Source: Brevibacillus daliensis (GTDB lineage Bacteria > Bacillota > Bacilli > Brevibacillales > Brevibacillaceae). From it: a DNA stretch of 64,000 nt. The position numbers and the translations under genes are program-made. The stretch spans positions 1 through 64,000 of the forward strand of contig NZ_JAJISB010000029.1 in the NCBI RefSeq assembly GCF_021245735.1, written 5' to 3'. Of the stretch, positions 44,101 to 54,300 are shown one piece after another. The notes under the pieces were generated by a model. It did not search any database, was not told the DNA's origin, and saw only the letters and a list, made by a program, of their open reading frames with translations. Positions within the stretch are counted from its first letter, which is position 1; each line of letters starts with the position of its first letter.

Positions 44101-46945
44101 ATGCTCTCATGAAGACAACGTGCCCGCTATTGCAAGTAAGGATTATCATCCGCTCATTGGGCAGAGAATCAGTACCCCTTATTTTAAAAATGGAACCATA
44201 TATCAGAGCACTTATACCATGGAAAATCCGTATTTTATGCAAGAACATATTATTTTCGATACGGCGATAGCTCCTGCTGCTGCCCACATGTCCATGCTTG
44301 TATCGATCGCTAAAGAATTTCGAAATCCGTTAAGCTGTACGATATCTAATGTGGAATTTCATGCCCCCCTAACAGCTATACAAGACGAAAAGCGGGTCGT
44401 GCAATTTCTTATCGAAGATACGAATCAAGATCAAATGAAATTTGAACTTGTAAGTACAGAGAAGCAATCACAGCATGAGAATTGGATTAAACATTGCAAG
44501 GGCAATATTGTGATGTCCCAGGGACATGAGCATGAGAAGCGTGTGTCGATCGACGAGTTAAAAGACAGGTATCCTGAAGTAACATCTGGAGTTAATGCTT
44601 ATGATGTGATGAAAAAGTTTGGGTTTAAATTAGGAGATGGCTTTACACGAATTTCGAAAGTGTGGAAAGGTGAAGCTGAAGGAGTCTGCTTTATTGACCC
44701 CAAAAAGGACATTCCCGATGTGAAAGATTATATCGTCTACGCTGGTACCATAGACTCTATCTTCCAATCTGTATTTTTTGTTTCCGAATTGAGTATGCGG
44801 ATGGATTCGCAGAGTGAGGAGTATACATTAAAGACGGCTATTCCCATATCGTTAGGTAAATTAAAGTATTACTACAGAGACGCTGGGAGCTTCTGGTGCC
44901 ATATTAAGGTAGATGATTCTCAACAATCTGGGGTAGTGGGCGATATCGATGTTTACAATGAAAAGGGAGAAATCGTATTTGAAATTGAACGTATCATGGC
45001 GAAGATAACAGAGCGAGATACCTTACTCAAAGAGTTAAATAGTAACAGCGATCGTATGCTCTATAACATGGAATGGATGGAAGCAACAAGAACAAGCAAA
45101 AATGTAAAAGCGAATGGAAATGAAAGAATTGTATTATTCGGAAATGACCCGGATATCGTTGATCAATTCCATGAAAAATTGAATAGCAATGGAATATCTT
45201 CGATACGAGTCATACAAGCAGATAAATATGTCGAGCATGAGAATGATCTATTTTTTATGTCGTACACCAATAAACACGATGTTAAGAAGCTTCTGAAGAG
45301 TATCGCGAGTCGATATGAAAAAGAAAAATGTAAGCTAATCTATATAAGCACAACGGATGAGGCCAAGCTAAATCATCTACATGCAGAAGATTTATTGAGT
45401 ACAGTGGAAAAGGAATGCAGTGGTTTATTGTACCTTGTACAATCCATAACAGAATTAAATTACTCACATAAAATGGCAATCAAAGTAATAACGAATAATG
45501 TACATCAGGTAGATGGCGTAGCTACATCTCTCTATCAAGCTCCATTATGGGGATTTACCGAGGTCATTAGGCTCGAGCATACGCCGTTGTGGGATGGCAT
45601 TATTGATACGGATCTCCATATGTTGAATAACCATATCGATGAGATGATCAACGAAATCATGCATGGAGAAGATAAACAGGTTGTGCTCAGGGATCACCGT
45701 AAGAGGTATATTCCTAGGCTGATTCGAAACTCCAAGAGCCGTGCTAGCAAAGAGGATCTCACGATTCGGATCGATGAAGAAGCCGCATATATGATCACAG
45801 GCGGGACCGGAACAATAGGTCAAATCTATGCTGAGTATCTGATCGAACAGGGTGCTAAAAACATCGTATTATTAAGTAGAAGTCAAGCTTCGGGCACATT
45901 GCTTGAAACCGTGAACTCGTGGAAGGAAAAAGGTGTCCAGATCATCGTTGAAAAGGCTGATGTGAGTAACGAAGCTGACGTAATCGAAGTAGTACAAAAA
46001 CTGAAACAGAACAACATGAAGATTAAAGGTGTCGTTCATGCAGCCGGAATCATTGAAGATAAGATGATAAAAGATCAAACTTGGAACAGCTTTGAAAACG
46101 TATTCAAAACAAAGGTAGGGGGAACCTATCACTTACATCATGCCTTAAAAGATGAGAGCTTGGATTTCTTTGTTATGATGTCATCTATTTCTTCGGTAGT
46201 GGGGAATATGGGGCAAGCCAATTATGCAGCAGCCAATTATTTTATGAATATTTTTGCAGAATACAGAAGAAGTCTGGGAATGCCAGCAATGTCAATATGC
46301 TGGGGACCTTGGGAAGAAGCTGGAATGGCCACAAGTAACAGCAATATCTTAAAGAACATCGAGAATAAAGGACTTTATGGAATGTCGAAAGAGCTTGGAA
46401 AGAAAATGATTGACAAAGTATTTCATAAGGATCTTTCTTCAATCATTGTTGTCGATGCAAATTGGGAGTTATTTAGTCAGAGAACAGGTGTAGATGAAGT
46501 GACAGCGTTTTTAACGAATTTCATTACGAACACCCCTGTGCTCGGAGAACAAAGAGAAAATACAGCTGCTAAGGAAGATGTTGTCGCCAAACTGCAAGGT
46601 TTAAGCAAAACGGAGAGAAGTGAGTATTTATTAACCTTATTGCATAGAGCAGCAGCTAACATTATCGGATTTAATGATGTCAGTCAATTATCCATAGATA
46701 GTTCCTTTACAGAACAGGGAGTAGATTCCTTAATGATTTTCTCATTAAGGAACGAAATAAAAGCTCTATTACATGTACAAGTCGATATTTCCGTATTCTT
46801 CAACTATCCGTCTTTAAGAAAATTAAATGACTATTTATTAACTGAAGCTATGAGCTTTGAAGAGAAAGAAGAGAATGTCATCGCAGCCAGTGATGAAGAA
46901 TCAGTAGATGATATTTTGTCTGAAATAAATTCCTTAATCAATTAA
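41123..46945 (+). CDS. Modular type I polyketide synthase: ACP-KS-AT-DH-KR-ACP
   Basis: A megasynthase of 1940 residues. An N-terminal ACP-like domain (about 5-85) has [12 protein letters not shown], where the usual Asp before the pantetheinylated Ser is Val. KS 106-535: active Cys280 in DTACSSSL, then HGTGT and NIGH histidines, so it is active. AT 640-925: GHSIGEY and HAFHS, the malonyl type. DH 1009-1296: first motif [11 protein letters not shown] keeps His but has Asp for Gly; second motif has Asp and Gln (DSIFQ). KR 1552-1760: GGTGTIG, SSISS and NYAAANYF, active-looking. C-terminal ACP near 1843-1916 with GVDSLM. The tail [14 protein letters not shown] could be a docking peptide. AAGGAGATG precedes ATG 41123. 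The module would add one two-carbon unit, reduced and perhaps dehydrated. Confidence 0.93.
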   Translation: MSSEKTFTKPEIIAFLAELVEEILDEKVVNYNEPFISLGLVSVDIPLFTKKVSNQFGVDIEVASIFEHSNINLYADFLFNTLNKVEEYAENDEDTGRDKGENNSQEDVAIVGISCRFPGGANSPEEYWDVLINGINGICDMPEDRWDVDNYFSADKEEPGKMYSRKGGFLNVPIDRFDQKFFNISPKEAKSLDPQQRLLLELTWEAFENGGINIAQHYGSNTGVYIGIAGEEYSFAHYKSGDLSKIDAYSLTGTTFSTACGRISYTFGFEGPSFCVDTACSSSLTALHLACRAIKSGEVDTAVVGAVNLMVSPAVHVCFSKLEAISTDGQSKSFDAAANGYGRGEGGGVLILKRLRDAIKNNDNILGIIRGTAINQDGKSNGLTAPNGLAQEKVITKALKDARLDYSDIDYMEMHGTGTKLGDPIEVKAVVNTYGKDRAMDHPLQIGSVKSNIGHLEAAAGVASIIKVLLAFKNEVIPANLNFNEPNPFIPWEKSPISVIAENRAWKSDGRLRRVGVNGFGFGGSNAHIILEEPPKKETPPTKDTDPISIVKISAKSDKSLYENIKSNLEYLKKNPQIPIKDYAYTNNKAKVDFTYRFTASGKNREELMNRLQAYLDTNNKVGISTRHNEKIDLHQETKLVFLFTGQGSQYLGMGKELYDHNPSFKLAFDECDQLFEPYVNKSLVDMIYSDKYSSKDIGRTLYAQPLIFSIEYALLKFWESVGVTPETVLGHSIGEYTAAVAAGILSLDDAVKLVALRGRLMDSAPGKGAMSAIYTNKATIEALLKGYEDKLSIALHNAEESIVISGELDAVEEVSKEAENRKIKVNRLHVSHAFHSHLMIPILEPFREVAKNEVEFKYSKLPYISATLGRAVEKEELLDADYWTNHIKDKVDFYHALSQLKDVHNTIFLEIGANNTLCSLGKLILNEEKMLVNSLDMKKNAWEQITHCLGELYCRGVTIHWEGLETSFDRDYNRVALPAYVFDRESYWMQPVCSHEDNVPAIASKDYHPLIGQRISTPYFKNGTIYQSTYTMENPYFMQEHIIFDTAIAPAAAHMSMLVSIAKEFRNPLSCTISNVEFHAPLTAIQDEKRVVQFLIEDTNQDQMKFELVSTEKQSQHENWIKHCKGNIVMSQGHEHEKRVSIDELKDRYPEVTSGVNAYDVMKKFGFKLGDGFTRISKVWKGEAEGVCFIDPKKDIPDVKDYIVYAGTIDSIFQSVFFVSELSMRMDSQSEEYTLKTAIPISLGKLKYYYRDAGSFWCHIKVDDSQQSGVVGDIDVYNEKGEIVFEIERIMAKITERDTLLKELNSNSDRMLYNMEWMEATRTSKNVKANGNERIVLFGNDPDIVDQFHEKLNSNGISSIRVIQADKYVEHENDLFFMSYTNKHDVKKLLKSIASRYEKEKCKLIYISTTDEAKLNHLHAEDLLSTVEKECSGLLYLVQSITELNYSHKMAIKVITNNVHQVDGVATSLYQAPLWGFTEVIRLEHTPLWDGIIDTDLHMLNNHIDEMINEIMHGEDKQVVLRDHRKRYIPRLIRNSKSRASKEDLTIRIDEEAAYMITGGTGTIGQIYAEYLIEQGAKNIVLLSRSQASGTLLETVNSWKEKGVQIIVEKADVSNEADVIEVVQKLKQNNMKIKGVVHAAGIIEDKMIKDQTWNSFENVFKTKVGGTYHLHHALKDESLDFFVMMSSISSVVGNMGQANYAAANYFMNIFAEYRRSLGMPAMSICWGPWEEAGMATSNSNILKNIENKGLYGMSKELGKKMIDKVFHKDLSSIIVVDANWELFSQRTGVDEVTAFLTNFITNTPVLGEQRENTAAKEDVVAKLQGLSKTERSEYLLTLLHRAAANIIGFNDVSQLSIDSSFTEQGVDSLMIFSLRNEIKALLHVQVDISVFFNYPSLRKLNDYLLTEAMSFEEKEENVIAASDEESVDDILSEINSLIN

Positions 46946-46985
46946 AGACGATTGTTTACTTGTTACTTCGGAGGAGAACGTGCCA

Positions 46986-47711
46986 ATGAAATTGTTTTGT
47001 TTACCGTTTGCAGGTGGATCTAAGCGTGCCTATTCAAACTGGAATACATTCACTACTCACGCTATGGAAATAGAAGCTATCGAACTAAAGGGAAGGGGGG
47101 AGAGATTTGGTCATGGCTTTTATCAGGATATATCAGAAGCTGTAGACGATATTTATTCGATGATAAAAGATAAAATTAAGGAGGAAAAATATGCCCTATA
47201 CGGTCATAGTATGGGGACGTTGTTGGCCTACGAGCTGTACTATAAAGTTTTAGCAGAAGGACATCAGAAGCCACAGCATATTTTTTTCTCAGGAAGACAA
47301 TCACCCATTGTGCAGGATAATATGTATGTTAGTTTTACAATGTCTGATGATGAATTTATTACAAAAATAATTGCACTAGGAGGCATCCATGAGGAGCTGA
47401 CTCAGTGTAAAGAATTAATGGAGTTTTATTTACCGATATTAAAAAATGACATCAGGATAATGGAAACCTATGAGTTTAAGGAAAGAACGGAAAAATTAAA
47501 ATGTAATATATCTGTGTTGAATGGATTAGAAGATAAGATTGATAGTATCCAAAAGATTACATGGGATGATTTATGCGAACAAAAAAGCAAGTCCTATTAT
47601 TTTACGGGCAGCCACTTTTTCATTAATGATCATGTCGATAAAATCGTAAAAATTATTGAAGACGAATTATGCCAGAATAATGAGGTTGGTCATGAACAAG
47701 TTAAGCAATAA
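46986..47711 (+). CDS. Type II thioesterase
   Basis: An alpha/beta hydrolase of 241 residues from ATG 46986, nine bases after GAGGAG. The catalytic triad is visible: Ser75 in GHSMG, Asp in GLEDKID and His in GSHFFI. The opening LFCLPFAGGSKRAYSNW is that of GrsT/SrfD-like external thioesterases, which clear misloaded or stalled acyl groups from PKS and NRPS carrier domains. Its 3' end overlaps the next gene by 20 bases. Confidence 0.92.
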   Translation: MKLFCLPFAGGSKRAYSNWNTFTTHAMEIEAIELKGRGERFGHGFYQDISEAVDDIYSMIKDKIKEEKYALYGHSMGTLLAYELYYKVLAEGHQKPQHIFFSGRQSPIVQDNMYVSFTMSDDEFITKIIALGGIHEELTQCKELMEFYLPILKNDIRIMETYEFKERTEKLKCNISVLNGLEDKIDSIQKITWDDLCEQKSKSYYFTGSHFFINDHVDKIVKIIEDELCQNNEVGHEQVKQ

Positions 47712-48642
47712 AAAGCGGGCCTTTCTTTTTCAGGGTGTTGGAGCGGACTATCGAGATTTTTTGGACAGGTTTGATGAAGAACAGCTTGGTACCCTGAAGC
47801 AATACTGTTCGACTGTGAATGAGGAGATTGGGATAGATTTGTATGTCTATCTATTTAAACCTCATGATATGGAACATATGGAATACGACAAGATGTTCTA
47901 TGATTGGATTGCCATTTATACATGTGATTATATTGTTTATCAGCAATATGTTGATTCCGGAATAAAACCTGCGATGATGGTAGGGTACAGTATGGGCTTG
48001 ATCACCGCTATGGCGTGTGGCAAGTCCATTTCTTTTGCTGCTGGATTGCGAATGCTTGAAACGATATACGAATATCCCAAAGGTTATGCTGATTCATGCA
48101 GTATGGGGGTTATCGTAGGCAAGACATATTGTGAGATTCGCGATATCATTGCCAATTATTCAACGGATTATGACGTTTATATCGCTAGTGAAAATAATGA
48201 TACCTGTCTCGTTATTTCAGGAATCAAGGACAGTGTTCATCAGGTTTTGAAAATCGCTGAGCAAGAGGGGGCTATAAAGGCCTCATTCATCAATACGCCA
48301 TATGCGTTTCATTCTCCTTATGCAGCAAGGGGGATTGACATGTTCGTAAATCTGGTTGAGGAGACTCCCATTTCTAATGGAGAGATACCGATTTTATCCG
48401 TCTTTACTCAGACTGTCATCCAAAGTGCTTCTGATTTAAAGAATGAGCTTATCAAAAATATGGCAAGTCCCATGAATTGGAATTCCTCCATTCTAAAATT
48501 AGGTGAATGGGGAATAGACAGTTTTATTGAAGTTAGCTTGGATGATTCGCTTACTAAAATATCAAGGATCATCAATCTGGATTATGAATTTTTAACGTAT
48601 AAAAAATTTATGCGATTAAAAAGCGCCCTGAGCGCCATGTAA
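47692..48642 (+). CDS. Discrete acyltransferase (trans-acting AT)
   Basis: A stand-alone acyltransferase of 316 residues from ATG 47692, preceded by GAGG within the thioesterase gene. The nucleophile is Ser100 in VGYSMGLITA, the basic partner His lies in NTPYAFHSPYA, and the fold continues to the end, so it is complete. The sequence is divergent from the malonyl ATs of the megasynthases in this cluster. It resembles the discrete ATs (ClbG in colibactin) that carry aminomalonyl from a stand-alone ACP to the assembly line. The next two genes are an ACP of that same type and its dehydrogenase, which supports this role. An ordinary malonyl transferase is the alternative. Confidence 0.82.
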   Translation: MNKLSNKKRAFLFQGVGADYRDFLDRFDEEQLGTLKQYCSTVNEEIGIDLYVYLFKPHDMEHMEYDKMFYDWIAIYTCDYIVYQQYVDSGIKPAMMVGYSMGLITAMACGKSISFAAGLRMLETIYEYPKGYADSCSMGVIVGKTYCEIRDIIANYSTDYDVYIASENNDTCLVISGIKDSVHQVLKIAEQEGAIKASFINTPYAFHSPYAARGIDMFVNLVEETPISNGEIPILSVFTQTVIQSASDLKNELIKNMASPMNWNSSILKLGEWGIDSFIEVSLDDSLTKISRIINLDYEFLTYKKFMRLKSALSAM

Positions 48643-48673
48643 GTAAAAAACTATCAAATAGAGGTGTATAACA

Positions 48674-48922
48674 ATGGAAGAAATCAAAAACCGTACACGC
48701 GCATTTTTAAGTAAATTTATTAAAAGTAAGCAATTAGAAGATCACGATGATATTTTTGCCATTGGGGAAGTCAATTCTCTTTTTGCCATGCAGCTGGTTA
48801 TGTTTATGGAAAAGGAGTTCGGTGTCGAAATCGATAACAATGACTTGGACTTAAACAATTTCAGGTCTATTCAAGCGATTTCTACGCTTATAGCGAGAAA
48901 AAGCGCTGCGGTAAGCCAATGA
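48674..48922 (+). CDS. Stand-alone acyl carrier protein (ClbE/ZmaH/FkbJ type)
   Basis: An ACP of 82 residues. The phosphopantetheine site is in FAIGEVNSLFAMQLVMFME: the serine follows Asn instead of Asp, and the SLFAMQLV phrase is typical of the carrier proteins that hold hydroxymalonyl or aminomalonyl units (FkbJ, ZmaD/ZmaH, ClbE). It sits between the discrete AT and the 3-hydroxyacyl-CoA dehydrogenase of the same pathway. GAGGTG precedes ATG 48674. A decayed copy of its C-terminus lies at 49845-49928. Confidence 0.9.
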   Translation: MEEIKNRTRAFLSKFIKSKQLEDHDDIFAIGEVNSLFAMQLVMFMEKEFGVEIDNNDLDLNNFRSIQAISTLIARKSAAVSQ

Positions 48923-48970
48923 GATCAAGAACGATATGGTTTTCCAATATGATTTAGGGAGAGAAGAAAC

Positions 48971-49843
48971 ATGAAGGTCATTGGAGTCATTGGTGCAGGC
49001 GTTATGGGGACTGGAGTTGCACATAATTTTGCACTAGCAGGATACGACGTAATACTCGTTGATATTTCAGAAAATATTCTTAAGAAAGCCAAAGAGCAAA
49101 TCGCCAACAACATTCGTTTTCAAGGGTTGTACAACAAAGATTTCATTGCGGAGAAGCCTGAAACCATTCTCAATCGAATATGCTTTACCGTTAATTATGA
49201 CTTATTAAAGGATGCAGACTATGTCATTGAGAATGTGCCAGAAAAATGGGAGATTAAAAAAGACGTATATGTAACGCTTGATCGTATTTGCCCTGAGCAT
49301 TGCATCTTTTCTGTTAACACCTCTTGTATTTCAATTACGAAAGTTGCTTCACTAACCAATAGGCCAACTAAAGTTATCGGCGCGCATTATATGAATCCGG
49401 TAATCATGAAACCGGTAGTAGAGGTTATCAAAGGTTTCCATACTTCGGAGGAAACCATTGAAGCTACTATTAATCTGCTCGCTACTTTGAATAAAGAGGC
49501 TATCATTGTTAACGACCTACCGGGATTTGTGTCCAATCGTATTTCTCATCTGATGATGAATGAGGCTGCGTTCGTCGTTCAAGATCAGGTTGCAGAGCCG
49601 AAGGATGTAGACGATGTATTTAAAAAGTGCTTTGGACACAAAATGGGACCACTTGAAACTGCTGATTTGATAGGCCTGGATACCGTCGTTCATTCACTCG
49701 ATATTTTATACGAGAGCTATCAGGATTCGAAGTTTCGTTGCTGCCCGCATCTTCGGAAAATGGTAGAAGCAGGAACACACGGAAGGAAATCCGGACAAGG
49801 GTTTTATTCCTACCCGATGTACGAACACAGTTTAGTGCAATGA
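48971..49843 (+). CDS. 3-Hydroxyacyl-CoA dehydrogenase (ZmaG/ClbD/FkbK type)
   Basis: A dehydrogenase of 290 residues with an N-terminal Rossmann fold (GVIGAGVMGTG, residues 5-15, then VILVDIS), the catalytic His in VIGAHYMNPV near residue 140, a Glu in YVIENVPE, and the C-terminal helical dimerisation domain (DLPGFVSNRISHLMMNEA, then MGPLETADLIGLD). In extender-unit pathways the homologues ZmaG, ClbD and FkbK oxidise the carrier-bound hydroxymethyl or glyceryl group to an aldehyde. With the acyl-CoA dehydrogenase at 35350 it would complete oxidation to the malonyl-type acid. Confidence 0.9.
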   Translation: MKVIGVIGAGVMGTGVAHNFALAGYDVILVDISENILKKAKEQIANNIRFQGLYNKDFIAEKPETILNRICFTVNYDLLKDADYVIENVPEKWEIKKDVYVTLDRICPEHCIFSVNTSCISITKVASLTNRPTKVIGAHYMNPVIMKPVVEVIKGFHTSEETIEATINLLATLNKEAIIVNDLPGFVSNRISHLMMNEAAFVVQDQVAEPKDVDDVFKKCFGHKMGPLETADLIGLDTVVHSLDILYESYQDSKFRCCPHLRKMVEAGTHGRKSGQGFYSYPMYEHSLVQ

Positions 49844-49844
49844 C

Positions 49845-49928
49845 AATGATTTGGAGTGGAATAATGTCAAGCCCATTCAGGCGATTTTTACGCTCATAGC
49901 TAGTAAAAGCGCTGTGATAGGTCAATGA
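49845..49928 (+). pseudogene. Fossil C-terminus of a second carrier protein
   Basis: In one frame the sequence reads NDLEWNNVKPIQAIFTLIASK then SAVIGQ and TGA, matching the last 28 residues of the ACP at 48674 (NDLDLNNFRSIQAISTLIARK, SAAVSQ) almost residue by residue. It begins one base after the stop of the dehydrogenase gene. It is either half of an old tandem duplication around that gene or the end of a second ACP gene that was deleted. Confidence 0.8.
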
Positions 49929-49984
49929 ACTAAAGCTATTCGCAATTTTGCACGGAAAACAGGAATCAATAGGTCTAGAACAAG

Positions 49985-50046
49985 AGAATCGTGTTCGGTG
50001 AGTGAGCGGGTTGTTGCTCCAAACTGAGCGCGATTCTTTTTGTTTT
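49985..50046 (+). terminator. Possible intrinsic terminator inside the cluster
   Basis: AGAATCG (49985-49991) pairs with CGATTCT (50031-50037), with an inner GCTC/GAGC hairpin, followed by TTTTGTTTT. It lies between the dehydrogenase/ACP-fossil and the MFS exporter. The large loop makes it weaker than the one at 41018. Confidence 0.5.
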
Positions 50047-50066
50047 AGTTCTCGACTGGAGGAAAA

Positions 50067-51317
50067 ATGGAGAACACAAGCGAACCCAAAAAGCGGTTAT
50101 GGTCAAAGAATTTCTTTTTGCTCTGGCAAGGACAGCTGGTTTCTACTTTAGGCGATTCCATCTATGAAATCGCCTTAACCTTTTGGATACTCTACGAAAC
50201 AGGTTCACCAGGGTTGATGGGTGCACTGTTAGCGGCATCTATGCTTCCTAAAGTCCTCATATCTCCTTTTGCAGGCGTAATTGTAGATCGTACCGACAGA
50301 AGAAAAATGATTCTTTTAATGGATTTCATTCGTGGGGTATGTATTATTTTTGTGGGTGTTGCAGCCATTTTTGGATTTCTTGAAATTTGGATGGCTTTTG
50401 TTGCAGGGATTACGCTGGGCATATGCGCTGCATTTTTTAATCCTGCAGTCACATCAACGATCCCAGATATTGTTCCCTCGTCACAAATTGTACAGGCCAG
50501 TGCCAATTTAAGCATGTTACGTGCCTTTTCTCAAGTACTTGGACCTTCATCTGGCGGTGTGTTGTATCATGTCGTAGGCCCGCCAATTCTATTCTTATGT
50601 AATGGCATTTCCTATATCATTTCATTTATTCTCGCGCTTTTTATGAAAATTCCTAAGTCAACGAGTCAGGATCAGCAATATAATTTCTGGGAGGATATGA
50701 AGGACGGGTTTAGGTATATCTGGAAGATGAAAGGACTTAGAGACTTAATTGTTTTAGCGGGTTTTTTAAACTTCTTTGCAACGATAAGTATTGTATTGCT
50801 TGCACCGATGTTTAAAAATTCAGTGAATCTGGGAGAAGTAAAATACGGGATCGCTCTTGCCATTTTTACGCTAGGTATGCTCGCGGGAATGATTTTTACA
50901 TCCGTATTTCGTATCAAGCCTGAAAATAAAAGTATGGTTTTTACTGTTTCAGGGCTGTTGCAAGGGATTGTTTTATCAACCGCAGTCTTGATGAACGATT
51001 TTATACTCATGGCCATTTGGTTATTTTTCGGTGGGATATGCAATGCAATTGTAAATGTACTGATCGAATCGACAGTACAACTAACGGTGACCCAGGAAAT
51101 GAGGGGCAAGGTATCCTCAATAAAGGGAACTCTCACGATGGGACTTGCGCCGTTGGCCATGTTTATAGGAGGTCTGTTAGGCGAGTTTTTCCCGATAAAA
51201 TACATTGTATTTTCAGGTTTTATAGCAATAACCATATTATTTATCCCCTTACTTTTCTTAAAATCCTTTAAAACTTTTATTCAGTACAATCCAGAAAAAC
51301 AAAAAATGGAATTGTAA
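50067..51317 (+). CDS. MFS exporter (EntS/MDR type)
   Basis: A membrane protein of 416 residues with about twelve hydrophobic helices. The loop 2-3 motif GVIVDRTDRRKMILLMDFIRG and N-terminal FFLLWQGQLVSTLGDSIYEIAL are typical of the EntS/MefA-like exporters found in siderophore and antibiotic loci. It starts at ATG 50067 behind GGAGG. It lies between extender-unit genes and the hybrid synthase, so it probably exports the product. Intact. Confidence 0.9.
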   Translation: MENTSEPKKRLWSKNFFLLWQGQLVSTLGDSIYEIALTFWILYETGSPGLMGALLAASMLPKVLISPFAGVIVDRTDRRKMILLMDFIRGVCIIFVGVAAIFGFLEIWMAFVAGITLGICAAFFNPAVTSTIPDIVPSSQIVQASANLSMLRAFSQVLGPSSGGVLYHVVGPPILFLCNGISYIISFILALFMKIPKSTSQDQQYNFWEDMKDGFRYIWKMKGLRDLIVLAGFLNFFATISIVLLAPMFKNSVNLGEVKYGIALAIFTLGMLAGMIFTSVFRIKPENKSMVFTVSGLLQGIVLSTAVLMNDFILMAIWLFFGGICNAIVNVLIESTVQLTVTQEMRGKVSSIKGTLTMGLAPLAMFIGGLLGEFFPIKYIVFSGFIAITILFIPLLFLKSFKTFIQYNPEKQKMEL

Positions 51318-51343
51318 TTACTAGTGGAAAAGGGAGTGAGTGT

Positions 51344-54300
51344 ATGGAAAAAGAGATTGAAAAGTATAAACTGGCCCTAAAAAAAGCTGCAACCAAAATA
51401 GAAGAGCTGTCCACGATTATTCATGATCAAAAAAGCAATGAAGAAATTGCTGTAATCGGTTATTCGTGTCGTTTTCCAGGTGACGCTTGGAATCCTGAAG
51501 GATTTTGGCATGTATTGGCTAACGGGATAGATACCGTCACTGAAATTAAACCGGAGCGATTTGATTATCGCCATTATTACAGTGATAACCCTGACGATGA
51601 AGGTAAAATGATTACAAAAAACGCATCATTCTTGCGTGATGATATAAAAGATTTTGATAATATCCATTTTGGCTTATCTGCCATAGAAGCTGCATCGATA
51701 GACCCCCAGCACAGGCTCTTATTGGAGGTTAGCTGGGAAGCTATGGAGAATTCAGCCCTGAATATAGAGGAGCTGAAAGGAAGCAAGGCAGGTGTATTTA
51801 TTGGAATGAGCGCTTATGAATATGCCAACGCCGAATTGTTTTCAGGCGATGCTTGCGATATAACGCCGTACTCCACGGTAGGAGTCTCGCTTGGGTCGGC
51901 AGCTGGAAGACTGTCGTATTTTTATGATTTTAAAGGACCGGCGATAACCTGTGATACGGCATGCTCTTCATCCATTTCAGCATTAAATATGGCTGTAGAT
52001 AGCTTGAAGAATAACCAGTGCGACATGGCTATTGTTGGGGGCTCTAATTTATTGCTCACACCAGAGCCTTTTATTGGACTTTCAAAGTTCAACGGTTTGT
52101 CCAAGGATGGAAGATGCAGGGCATTCGATAATGAGGCAGATGGCTTCGGAAGAGGGGAGGGCTGTGGCGTCATCATACTCAAAAGGTTAAAAGACGCTAG
52201 ACGGGCTGGGAATGAAGTCGCAGCCCTGGTGAAAAGTGTTGCGATCGGACAAGACGGCAAGTCAAACGGCTTTACGGCTCCTAACGGATTGTCTCAACAA
52301 AGCGTAATCAGACAGGCACTACATAATGCGAAATTAACGGTCGATGATATCGATTATATTGAGACACATGGTACGGGAACGCCGTTAGGTGACCTGATCG
52401 AAGTACAATCGATATCTGAGGTTTTTAAAAATAAAAAAGACCCTATCCTAATCGGTTCAGTCAAACCCAATATCGGGCATTTAGAAGCTGCTTCTGGAAT
52501 GGCCGGATTGATTAAAGTAATTTCGTCTATCGAAAACAAGAAAATCTTGCCGAACATTTATTATAAAAATCCCAATAAGAACATTTCGTGGGAGAAGGTT
52601 AAAATCGCGGACGAGCTCATGGACTGGCATAAGCCTGACGGAGTCAGAAGAGCAGGTATTAGCTCTTTTGGGTTTAGCGGAACCTTGGCGCATGTCATCC
52701 TTGAGGAACCTCCTCAGAACAAGGATGAGCAATTCGATGAATTACCAAGTCATCTGTTGACCTTGTCAGCTAAGAATGAAAAAGCTTTAAAAGAATATGT
52801 AAGCACTATCAAGGAACAACTGTTAAAGGATAAAATCTCCATCGCAGATCTCGCGTATACGTCTACTATTAGCCGATCATTTTTGAACACCAGATTTTCG
52901 GCAGTCGGGAACAGCAAAGAGGACTTGTTAGATAAAATGGAAGAGGTCCTAAACAACACCAATCATGACTTTCTCATCCAAAAGAGTACGGTTACAGACA
53001 AAAAAATAGCCTTTTTATTTACAGGCCAAGGCTCCATCTATGAAGGTATTGCTAGAGATTTCTACAAAACATCAAGTACGTTTAGAGAAACGATGAATCT
53101 GTGTAATGAAAAGTTTAAAGCGATACTTGGCCTATCGATACTTGATGGGATTTATGGGGAAGACACAACGCTGCTCAGTAGACCACTCTATTCACAGGCG
53201 GCCATTTTCTCTATTGAGTACGCCTTAACCAAGCTTTGGGCTACGCTAGGCGTTAAACCTACCGTAATCATCGGTCACAGTATAGGTGAGTATACTGCCG
53301 CCTGCTATGCAGGACTAATAAGCTTGGATGATGTTATCCTGATGATTGCACAGCGTGGAAGAATGATGGAATCCATTGATGTGGAAGGTAAGATGGTCGT
53401 CATCCTTACGAATGTGGAATACGTGAAAGCTGCATTGGAGGAAAGCGGATGCAAAAATGTTTCGATTGCTGCGATAAACGCTCCTGACAATGTTACGATA
53501 TCGGGCCGAAGCGATGAAGTAGATATCGTTATTGAAACCCTACTAGCCAAACAGAGGGTCTTTTATAATAAGCTCAATATCCCTCATCCCTACCATTCCT
53601 CGTTGATGAAGGATTATGAAAGCAAGTATGAGAAAAGTATCGGTAATATTACATTCTCTAATCTACATGTAGCTATGATATCCAGCATTACGGGAAAACT
53701 TGAAAAAGAAGAGTTACTGGGCAATAGCAAGTATTGGGTGGAGCATCTATCAAAAACGGTTGATTTCCAGAGTGCCATGCAAGAAGCAAAACGACTTGGC
53801 GTGGATATCTTTATTGAAATCGGAGGAGATGCGACCCTAAGTGGGTTGGCCAACCAATGTTTAGTTGATGATGACATCATGTTTTTACCTTCCATGAGAA
53901 GAGAAACAGAAAACTACATGCAATTCTTTAACTCTGTATCTGCTCTATTTATGAAAGGTATGGATCTGGATTGGAATTCATTCTATAAATCCTATACCAA
54001 AAGAAGAGCAAAGCTTCCAAATTATCCATTTCAAAAGAAGGAACTTTGGAGAGAGGTAAAAAGAATGGATCGTAATGCTGGTGATCAAAAGAAAGCAACA
54101 GGATCAGGCATGGAGATGAAAGAAATTCCTCAAATTACACAACAACTTCAGCATCCACAAGAGTCTCAAACTCGCAGGAATAGCTTGCGATCTAACCATA
54201 AAGAGAAAATCAAATCAGAATTAAAAGAAATGATAAAGATTCTGACCGGGCTAAAAATCGAAGAAATCGAGGATGACCTCAACCTGCTTACGCTTGGCTT

